Assembly (NCBI RefSeq): GCF_025996515.1
Contig: NZ_BLRH01000034.1
Span: 868,001-932,000, forward strand
Origin: Rhizohabitans arisaemae
GTDB lineage: Bacteria; Actinomycetota; Actinomycetes; Streptosporangiales; Streptosporangiaceae
Reading direction: 5' to 3'
Length of the DNA stretch: 64,000 nt
Shown here piece by piece: positions 58,592-64,000 of this stretch. Numbering within the stretch: the first letter of the stretch is position 1; each line of letters begins with the position of its first letter. The notes under the pieces were generated by a model. The model was not told where the DNA came from and searched no databases. It worked only from the letters and a program-made list of their open reading frames with translations. The position numbers were made by a program, and so were the translations under genes.

Positions 58592-58633
58592 GCCTTCTCT
58601 CTATATAGTGAGATTCCTATATAGAGAGAAGGC
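58592..58633. promoter_or_regulatory. 17-bp perfect inverted repeat, probable ArsR operator
   Basis: GCCTTCTCTCTATATAG (58592-58608) and CTATATAGAGAGAAGGC (58617-58633) are exact inverted copies around TGAGATTC. The right arm contains AGAAGG, the ribosome site of the gene at 58637. Each arm has CTATATAG, itself palindromic, and could include -10 boxes for both directions. Confidence 0.8.
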
Positions 58634-58636
58634 GAT

Positions 58637-59659
58637 ATGGATCTCCTCGACGAGGCGTTGGAACGCCTGCACCGGACCGGGCCCGAGTTCGCCGGCGGCC
58701 TGTCCAACCACGGACCCATGGCGGTCGAGGCCCTGGTCCGGCTCGGCCACGGAGGCGCGATCCCCCGGTGGGTGGACGGCTACCTCAAACAGCTCGACGA
58801 ACTGCCCGGGACCGACCGGCGGATCACCGAGACGGATTGGCGCCAGGCGCTCGGCGAGCTCCGCCGGGTCGGGGACTGGACCGAGCTCTTCACCCGCCTC
58901 CTGGCCGAGGAGCCGTGGCGGGACGTCCTGGCCCGCTGGTGGCCCCGCCTCACCCCGGGCCTGGCCGCCGGGGCGACCCACGGGGTGATCCGCACCTCCC
59001 ACGCGGTACGGGCGATCGCCGAGACCGAGACCCCGCAGCGCCGTACCGAACTCGCCCACGCCCTCGCCTACTGGGCCGCGGCCTACCAGCCGCTTCCCGG
59101 CGAGCCGCGCAGCTCCGGGCAGCTCGCCCTCCCCGAGGCGCTGGCCGCACTCCCGATCCTCACCGTCCCGCCCGCCCCCGGCTTGATCTCGACTCAGCTC
59201 GGCGACCTCGACGGCCTGCCCGGATTCCCCGGAGCGGTGCGGGCGCTCCGCCCGCCCGGCGACGTCCCCGAGGCCCTGGCGGAACTCGCCGACGCCTTCA
59301 CCCGGATCTTCCTCACCCACGGCAGGGACGCGCCCGTCCGCTTCCTGCACGCGGTGACCGCCCCCGTGGCCACCGCCTCCGCGCTGCCGTACCTGCCGCA
59401 GTCGCTCTGGCGACCCACCTACGACGCGCTCTGGCAGCTCGGCGCCGGACTCTACGGCGCCTTCGCGGGCGAGGCCCGGGTGGAAGCCCTGCCCACCGGA
59501 GCACCCCCGGCGGCCGAAGAGCTCACCGCACGGGCCGTCGCCACCGGTGAAGAACACGCGATCAAGATGACCGAGGCCTGCCTGCGCCTGTACGCCCGCA
59601 CCCCCGACCCCCTCCACCTGCACGCGGCGGCCCGAGCGGTGGAACTGCTCGCCCCCTGA
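58637..59659 (+). CDS. Questin oxidase-like (DUF4243) protein
   Basis: Protein of 340 aa starting MDLLDEALERLHRTGPEFAG followed by GLSNHGPMAVEALVRLG, the family hallmark. Related proteins (AgnL/GedK-type) cleave an anthraquinone ring by Baeyer-Villiger-type oxidation in fungi; bacterial members are uncharacterised. Further blocks are HGVIRTSHAVRAIAETETPQ and RFLHAVTAPVATASALPYLP; His residues in these are likely catalytic. ATG 58637 uses AGAAGG inside the inverted repeat. Control by the divergent ArsR-type sensor with a CxC site suggests induction by a metal, oxidant or quinone-like compound. Confidence 0.85.
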   Translation: MDLLDEALERLHRTGPEFAGGLSNHGPMAVEALVRLGHGGAIPRWVDGYLKQLDELPGTDRRITETDWRQALGELRRVGDWTELFTRLLAEEPWRDVLARWWPRLTPGLAAGATHGVIRTSHAVRAIAETETPQRRTELAHALAYWAAAYQPLPGEPRSSGQLALPEALAALPILTVPPAPGLISTQLGDLDGLPGFPGAVRALRPPGDVPEALAELADAFTRIFLTHGRDAPVRFLHAVTAPVATASALPYLPQSLWRPTYDALWQLGAGLYGAFAGEARVEALPTGAPPAAEELTARAVATGEEHAIKMTEACLRLYARTPDPLHLHAAARAVELLAP

Positions 59660-59695
59660 CTGGCCGCCGCGCACGCCGTTCCGGCGGAGGCGGGG

Positions 59696-60157
59696 TCAGG
59701 TGCCGCAGTTGCCGTACCCTCGGCTGCCCTCACCCCAGACGGTGGAGCCCGGGCTGTGGATGCCGCCCCAGAAGGCGACGCACCTGCCGCGGGCGTAGGC
59801 GGCGACGTTCGCGTAGTACTTGTACTCCTTGGAGTCCAGTTCGCCGGCGCCGTTCTGAATGAGCAAGTTGGCGGTGACCTTACTGGGCACCCCCACGTAC
59901 TTCGACTTGATCGTGGTGACGCAGTTGTACCCGGAGGCGCGGTTGTAGAGGAGGTAGACGTATCCGAAGACCTCGCCGTTGAAGACCGATCGGACCGCCC
60001 GGACACCGTCGTCGACGACGGCGAACCCCGGCCCGCAGATCGCTTGCGGGGTGTACGGCGCGGCGTTCGCCGCACCGGCCGGTCCGGCGGTGAGCGCCGC
60101 CGCCGTCAACGCGCCCACCATGAGAACCTTGCCGAACATCCCCACTCTCACACCCAT
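59696..60157 (-). CDS. Spore-associated-protein-A-like secreted protein
   Basis: Protein of 153 aa with a Sec signal (VLMVGALTAAALTAGPAGAA, cleavage near ANAAP) and the SapA-type body: CGPGFAVVDDG, VYLLYNRASGYNCVTTIKSK, EYKYYANVAAYARGRCVAFW, ending GYGNCGT. The cysteines match those of spore-associated protein A of Streptomyces. It is expected on the outside of spores or aerial hyphae. ATG 60157 follows an AGGAAGGG stretch; a longer version back to 60319 adds an unlikely N-terminus. It faces a divergent SARP gene, with 206 bases between. Confidence 0.85.
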   Translation of the reverse strand: MGVRVGMFGKVLMVGALTAAALTAGPAGAANAAPYTPQAICGPGFAVVDDGVRAVRSVFNGEVFGYVYLLYNRASGYNCVTTIKSKYVGVPSKVTANLLIQNGAGELDSKEYKYYANVAAYARGRCVAFWGGIHSPGSTVWGEGSRGYGNCGT

Positions 60158-60363
60158 GGCCTGTGCCCTTCCTGTCGAAGGCGGCGACACGCCGCCGTGC
60201 TTGGATGCAGCCTGCACTCGAGGGGTGCACGATCCCTGTACGGCGCGGCTCGGGGAGCACAGGAAGAGTGCAGCCGCAGGCAGGCGGCGGGCGATCGTGA
60301 AACCGGGACGGGGTTTCACCTGAATAGGAAAGTTTATTTACTACTCTGTGAAATACTCCGCAG

Positions 60364-61680
60364 GTGGACTTCCTCGTGCTCGGCGCTCTCACGATCACGC
60401 ACAACGGGCGATCCACCGCCCCCAAAGCGGCCAAGGACCGCGCGTTCCTCGGGGAACTCCTCGCCCACCCCGGTGAACCGATCTCCTCCGAGCACCTCGC
60501 CGACGTGCTCTGGCCCGACCGTCTCCCCGCCGATCCGGCCAACGCGGTCCAGGTCCGCGCCTCACGGCTCCGCGCGCTCCTGCGCTCCGTCGCCGGTGAG
60601 CAGGGGGAACAGGCGCTACGCACCCGATCCGGCGGCTACGAGCTGGACCTCACCCACGCCGACACGGACCTGGGCCGTCTCCAGGAGGCGATGTGCGCCG
60701 CGGAGGCGGCGGCGACCGACGAGCAGGCCGCCTCACTGCTCGCCGGCGGGCTCGCGCTGCGGCGCGGCGAACCGTTCTCCGACGTTTCCGCCACTCCGTG
60801 CGTGCAGACCCAGGCGACGCATGCGCAGGAGGTCCACCTGGCGGCGATCGAACGCTACGCGGACCTGGTCCTCTCCGGGCAGCCGCGACCGGCCACACTG
60901 ATCGCGGACCTGACCGCGCTCGCGACCCGCCATCCGCTGCGCGAACCCCTCCACCACCGGCTGATGCGGCTGCTGCGCGCGGCGGGCAGACCGGCCGAGG
61001 CCCTCACCGTCTACGAGCGGCTGCGCACCACGCTCCGGGACGAACTCGGCACCGACCCCGGCCCCGAACTCCGCGCCCTCCATCAGGAGATCCTGGCCGC
61101 CGGGACCGCCGACGAGACCCAGGAACCCGCTCCCGTCCCCCCATCCGGGACGACCGGTGGGAATACGGTCCCCGCCGGGCCGCTCCGCCGGCTCCGGCGA
61201 GGACCACGGTGGCGGACGGCCGCCGTCGCGGCGGTCTGCCTGCTCGGTCTGGGCGCCGCCACCCCGCTGCTGTCCCGTGAGGGGAACCCGTCCGCGCCGC
61301 GGCCGCCCGAGCCCGTCCTCCCCGTCCCCGGCGACCGGTCCCGGTTGGACGCCGACGTCACCTATCCCGACGGCAGTCCCGTCAAGGTCGGCGAAAGGTT
61401 CACCAAGGCGTGGAAGCTCTCCAACATCGGCACGGTGCCCTGGCGTGACCGGCACCTTTACCGCCAGTACCCCTGGGAGGGGGAGGATCTGTGCCGGACA
61501 CCGCGCAGCGTCCCGATTCCCGACACCGACCCCGGTGAAGCGGTGCTGGTCAGCGTCCCCGTCCAGGCTCCCGGGCAGCCGGGGATGTGCAAGGTGTACT
61601 GGAAGATGGTCGACGTGCACGGCAACCAGTTCTTCCCGCATCTCAGCGGGATCTTCTTCGACGTCCGCGTCGTGCCCTGA
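60364..61680 (+). CDS. Membrane-anchored SARP regulator with outside Ig-like domain
   Basis: Protein of 438 aa. Residues 1-95 form the OmpR-type winged helix of SARP/AfsR regulators (LGALTITHNGRSTAPKAAKD, ISSEHLADVLWPDRLPADPA). Residues 100-246 are the BTAD domain (IADLTALATRHPLREPLHHR, YERLRTTLRDELGTDPGPEL). After a Pro-rich linker, a membrane segment RTAAVAAVCLLGLGAATPLL lies at 284-303. An NBR1-type Ig-like domain (about 326-438: FTKAWKLSNIGTVPWRDRHL, FFDVRVV) would be outside. It looks like a one-piece sensor-regulator. GTG 60364 is the start. It is divergent from the SapA-like gene, a possible target. Confidence 0.88.
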   Translation: MDFLVLGALTITHNGRSTAPKAAKDRAFLGELLAHPGEPISSEHLADVLWPDRLPADPANAVQVRASRLRALLRSVAGEQGEQALRTRSGGYELDLTHADTDLGRLQEAMCAAEAAATDEQAASLLAGGLALRRGEPFSDVSATPCVQTQATHAQEVHLAAIERYADLVLSGQPRPATLIADLTALATRHPLREPLHHRLMRLLRAAGRPAEALTVYERLRTTLRDELGTDPGPELRALHQEILAAGTADETQEPAPVPPSGTTGGNTVPAGPLRRLRRGPRWRTAAVAAVCLLGLGAATPLLSREGNPSAPRPPEPVLPVPGDRSRLDADVTYPDGSPVKVGERFTKAWKLSNIGTVPWRDRHLYRQYPWEGEDLCRTPRSVPIPDTDPGEAVLVSVPVQAPGQPGMCKVYWKMVDVHGNQFFPHLSGIFFDVRVVP

Positions 61681-61857
61681 GCCGGGCGCACGCCGTACGG
61701 GCTCCGCCCGCCCGATCGGCGGACCCTGATCGCGAACGCCTTCGCCGCCGCGCGCCGTACCGGACGCCGTCCGGTGGGAAGCGGTGAGGCGCCCGCCGCA
61801 TGCGTCGCGCGATATCGTCGAGCCGAACGTCCCCCGACAGGTTGTGGAGGAACCGAG

Positions 61858-62142
61858 GTGGATCGGCTGCGCCGCGTCGCCCGGGTGCTGGTCGCCCTGG
61901 CCGCCGCGGGCTATCTCCTCTACTGGTCGATGTTCCTCGCGGTCTGGTCCGGCGCGGCGTCCCGCTCCCCCGGCTGGGCGTCGCTCGGGCGGAGTCTTCC
62001 GACGCTGACGATCTCGCTGGTGGTGGGGCTGGCGGCGCTGGTGGTGTATCGATGGCTGCTGGACCTGCGGGTCCGCTCCCGGTGGCTCTGGCTCGCCTTC
62101 GTCTTCCCGCTCTGGCAGGCGGCCGAACGTCTCTGGGGATGA
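61858..62142 (+). CDS. Small membrane protein
   Basis: Protein of 94 aa with two hydrophobic segments: VARVLVALAAAGYLLYWSMF and ISLVVGLAALVVYRWLLDL, ending with a Trp-rich SRWLWLAFVFPLWQAAERLW. I recognise no family. GTG 61858 is chosen because GGAGGA lies six bases upstream; ATG-like alternatives farther up have no support. No membrane partner gene is adjacent. Confidence 0.72.
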   Translation: MDRLRRVARVLVALAAAGYLLYWSMFLAVWSGAASRSPGWASLGRSLPTLTISLVVGLAALVVYRWLLDLRVRSRWLWLAFVFPLWQAAERLWG

Positions 62143-62378
62143 CGCCGGGTCACGGCCCCCAGGCCGTACTCTCCGCCTTCGGCGACTTCTCCGCGACCGG
62201 GTTGTCCGCCGGGGCCGGGAAGGCCCCGGTCTCAGCGGGCGAGCGATGTGCTCACCCGGTCCTCCTCATGCTCCCGGTGCCTGGAAGTCCGGCGCCTGTG
62301 AGGGGGTCGCACCGCGGTCGGCAGGTTCCGGACCGCTCCGCGGGGAGTCGCCGAAGGCGGGCTTGACGCGATGACGGA
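62143..62378. other. Spacer between small genes
   Basis: 236 bases with one AGGCCGTAC element and a GC-rich stretch, holding no recognisable gene, remnant or operator. Both neighbours converge here, so it probably contains their ends. Confidence 0.4.
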
Positions 62379-62543
62379 CTACTTGCCCACTCCGTCCGCG
62401 TGGGTGTGCGCCTCGTCGTCGCGGGAGGAGTCGTTCACCACTCCGAGATCCTCACGCAGCCGATCGAGATCGATGGTGGGGCTGCTGTATTTGAGTTCGC
62501 GAGCCACCTTCGCCTGCTTTGCCTTCGCTCGCCCTCGTCCCAC
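62379..62543 (-). CDS. DUF3073 family small protein
   Basis: Protein of 54 aa starting VGRGRAKAKQAKVARELKYS, the almost invariant opening of actinobacterial DUF3073 proteins, then SSPTIDLDRLREDLGV. The function is unknown; the family is basic at the N-terminus and acidic at the C-terminus and conserved across actinobacteria. GTG 62543 is preferred because GGAG precedes it and because homologues start at this Met/Val-Gly-Arg-Gly. It is slightly shorter than usual at the C-terminal end. Confidence 0.85.
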   Translation of the reverse strand: MGRGRAKAKQAKVARELKYSSPTIDLDRLREDLGVVNDSSRDDEAHTHADGVGK

Positions 62544-62807
62544 GGGCTCCACTCCCTCACGTTGGCCGAGTCCGGCCACTCCCTGCTGGTACCACAACTG
62601 TCGCGATATCTCTCATCGCCGACATGTCTTCCCGGTGCAGCCGGCTCGCGCCGATCGGGCATGCCGATCGCGGACTCGGCCCCACCGAGCGGTTCTCCAT
62701 CTTACCCAAGTACGAGAGGATTTGAAGAATTTTTCAATTCACCATATCTTGACATGCAACCACCTGCCAAGAACGCAATCGAAGCACCACGTGGGGTGAG
62801 CAGAGAT

Positions 62808-62990
62808 ATGAGTGAGTTCGCGGCCGAGCTCCAGGCCGGCATCGACGAGACGGGCGCCCGCATCCGGAGTGCCCGCCGGATCGGCGACGACTACACGGCG
62901 GACAACCTGCTCGGGCGGCTGGAGAATCTGCTCCGAATCGCCGAACAGCACGGCATCGAGGTACACGGTACGCCCGACGGCGGCGCCTGA
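62808..62990 (+). CDS. Small helical protein upstream of ArsR gene
   Basis: Protein of 60 aa: MSEFAAELQAGIDETGARIR, then SARRIGDDYTADNLLGRLEN and LLRIAEQHGIEVHGTPDGGA. Predicted to be two amphipathic helices, without signal or metal motif. I recognise no family. The next ArsR gene starts two bases after its stop codon, so they are likely co-translated, and the small protein may be a partner of that regulator. GTGAG upstream is a weak ribosome site. Confidence 0.6.
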   Translation: MSEFAAELQAGIDETGARIRSARRIGDDYTADNLLGRLENLLRIAEQHGIEVHGTPDGGA

Positions 62991-62992
62991 TC

Positions 62993-63328
62993 ATGCCGGT
63001 CCCGCTCTACCACGCCAAAGCGGAGTTCTTCCGTACGCTCGGGCACCCCGTCCGCATCCGTGTGCTGGAGCTGCTCCAAGACGGGCCCCGGCCGGTCCGC
63101 GACCTCCTCGGCGAGATCGAGATCGAGGCGTCCAGCCTCTCCCAGCAGCTGGCGGTCCTGCGCCGCGCACAGATCGTGACCGCCGTCCGCGAAGGCGGAA
63201 CCGTGGTCTACACGCTCTCCACCCCCGACGTGGCCGATCTGCTCGCCACGGCCCGGCGGATCCTCACCCAGCTCCTCGCCGGCCAGGGTGAACTGCTCGC
63301 CGAACTCCGCGCGGAACCCCGGCGGTGA
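62993..63328 (+). CDS. ArsR/SmtB family regulator
   Basis: Winged-helix repressor of 111 aa: AEFFRTLGHPVRIRVLELLQ, recognition helix IEASSLSQQLAVLRRAQIVT and wing REGGTVVYTLSTPD. Unlike the ArsR at 58260 it lacks the CxC sensor site, so it may respond to another signal, or to none by itself. It directly follows a 60-residue protein gene. ATG 62993. No divergent target or palindromic operator was identified nearby. Confidence 0.87.
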   Translation: MPVPLYHAKAEFFRTLGHPVRIRVLELLQDGPRPVRDLLGEIEIEASSLSQQLAVLRRAQIVTAVREGGTVVYTLSTPDVADLLATARRILTQLLAGQGELLAELRAEPRR

Positions 63329-63336
63329 GCCTCCCC

Positions 63337-63801
63337 CTAGTCGCGTTCGACTTTGGTCGTCCCGACCGCGACGCCCTTCGAACAGGTGATCTCCAGAGTC
63401 ACCTGGACGTCCTCCGATTCGAACTCGATCGACGCCTTGGCGTCGGGCCCCTGCTTCACGTCGTCGATTCCGAAGCCCTGAGCCGGACTCCACGACCGCA
63501 GCGTCGCCTCCCCGCCCCGGCAGGCCGCGACGACCGAACCCCCCGGTGTGGTGAACGCCTTCACGCTCGCGGCGGTGTCCGGCCTCCCGGACGACGGCGG
63601 GGCCGGGGTGGCCCGAGGGGGTGTGGCGCCGCCGGGTGTCGCCCCCGCCAGAGCCGCCTTGACCTGCTCGGGGCTCATGGGTGAGACCACGTGCTGGGAC
63701 AGGCCCGCCCCCAGCAGGGAGATCGCCCAGGTGCTGATCACAGTGACCAGGACCGCGACGGCCACCCAGGCGAGCACGGCGAGAAGAGAGCGGCGGTTCA
63801 C
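63337..63801 (-). CDS. Membrane-anchored hypothetical protein
   Basis: Protein of 154 aa. One N-terminal membrane segment (LLAVLAWVAVAVLVTVISTW) is followed by a Pro/Ala-rich linker and an outside domain with two cysteines (VVAACRGGEATLRSWSPAQG, LEITCSKGVAVGTTKVERD). Proteins of this shape are common in actinomycetes next to two-component systems and are of unknown function. The gene is divergent from the response regulator gene at 63904. ATG 63801. Confidence 0.75.
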   Translation of the reverse strand: MNRRSLLAVLAWVAVAVLVTVISTWAISLLGAGLSQHVVSPMSPEQVKAALAGATPGGATPPRATPAPPSSGRPDTAASVKAFTTPGGSVVAACRGGEATLRSWSPAQGFGIDDVKQGPDAKASIEFESEDVQVTLEITCSKGVAVGTTKVERD

Positions 63802-63890
63802 CCCGCCAGGATGTCAGGCCGAGCGATAACGCCTTCCTAAACGCGGGCTAAACGACGGTCTCACCTGCTGGAGCACACCGGTTTTGTGGC

Positions 63891-63896
63891 TAACGT
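63891..63896 (+). promoter_or_regulatory. -10 box of a leaderless transcript
   Basis: TAACGT seven bases before GTG 63904; the same geometry as TAGCGT before the threonine leader peptide. No ribosome site is present, so a leaderless mRNA is inferred. Confidence 0.5.
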
Positions 63897-63903
63897 AATC
63901 CCC

Positions 63904-64000
63904 GTGGCCCAACTCCTACTCATCGAGGACGACCCCGCGGTCCGATCCGCGCTGATACGCGCCCTCACCGAACGCGGTCACGCCCTCACCTCCGCGGCCA
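63904..64000 (+). CDS. Response regulator, 5' part only
   Basis: The first 32 codons read VAQLLLIEDDPAVRSALIRA, then LTERGHALTSAA, the start of a receiver domain with the acidic pair of an OmpR-type response regulator. The rest lies outside the window. GTG 63904 is the start, apparently leaderless. Confidence 0.85.
   Translation, partial: MAQLLLIEDDPAVRSALIRALTERGHALTSAA

Overview
The window is 64 kb of high-GC DNA. Its GTG/TTG starts, GGAGG-type ribosome sites, SARP, ECF sigma factors, many TetR/ArsR/MarR regulators, a spore-associated-protein-like gene and a DUF3073 gene point to a filamentous actinomycete, most likely of the Streptosporangium group (inferred from gene content only). No rRNA, tRNA, CRISPR array, phage module or intact insertion sequence was seen. 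The content is accessory and regulatory: small operons, each with its own regulator, rather than one biosynthetic cluster.

Layout. 1-420: 5' end of argG (minus) with an ARG-box-like palindrome. 0.7-3 kb: phospholipid genes and a Pr6Pr membrane protein whose end runs into a decayed copy of an ABC-F tail. 3.2-9 kb: secreted small proteins, an ABC-F/TetR pair, and a TetR/NmrA-like pair sharing a large nested palindrome. 9-14.4 kb: MetE-like enzyme, AraC regulator, universal stress protein, LysE exporter, isocitrate-lyase-superfamily enzyme. 14.5-16.7 kb: a short threonyl-tRNA synthetase preceded by what looks like a classical attenuator with a Thr-Thr-Thr leader peptide, and a methyltransferase. 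16.8-25.8 kb: two-component system, stress and resistance genes, an ECF42 sigma pseudogene, and an SDR-MFS-SnoaL operon with a divergent LysR gene. 25.8-35 kb: a catabolic island (fused 2-oxoacid dehydrogenase E1, dipeptide-type ABC transporter without a binding protein, Lrp regulator, aldehyde dehydrogenase, 2-hydroxyacid dehydrogenase). 35-47.5 kb: ECF sigma operons (one of ECF41 type), TetR/SDR pair, a metal-type permease pair, NUDIX, acyltransferase, CPBP protease.

47.7-53.8 kb is the most striking region: five tandem secreted alpha-carbonic-anhydrase-like genes on the minus strand, separated by AT-rich spacers. Each is followed by a related hairpin and four share a conserved 5' block. 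Three of these copies plus the diverged fifth gene keep the three zinc histidines; the most downstream copy has lost all three plus two other catalytic residues; a sixth unit survives only as a terminator and a few codons. Immediately after the array, 54.5-55.4 kb encodes a protein joining a DCC thiol-disulfide domain, a twin-arginine hydrophobic segment and a C-terminal eight-cysteine peptide, which may be a bacteriocin-like precursor.

55.5-64 kb: hypothetical protein, PLP dehydratase with a CsoR-like operator, DinB protein, an ArsR/questin-oxidase-like pair around a perfect 17-bp inverted repeat, a SapA-like protein, a membrane-anchored SARP with an outside Ig-like domain, small proteins, a second ArsR, and the start of a response regulator. 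A recurring theme is decay of local duplications: fragments of the ABC-F, universal stress protein, NmrA-like and carbonic-anhydrase genes lie within a few kb of intact copies.
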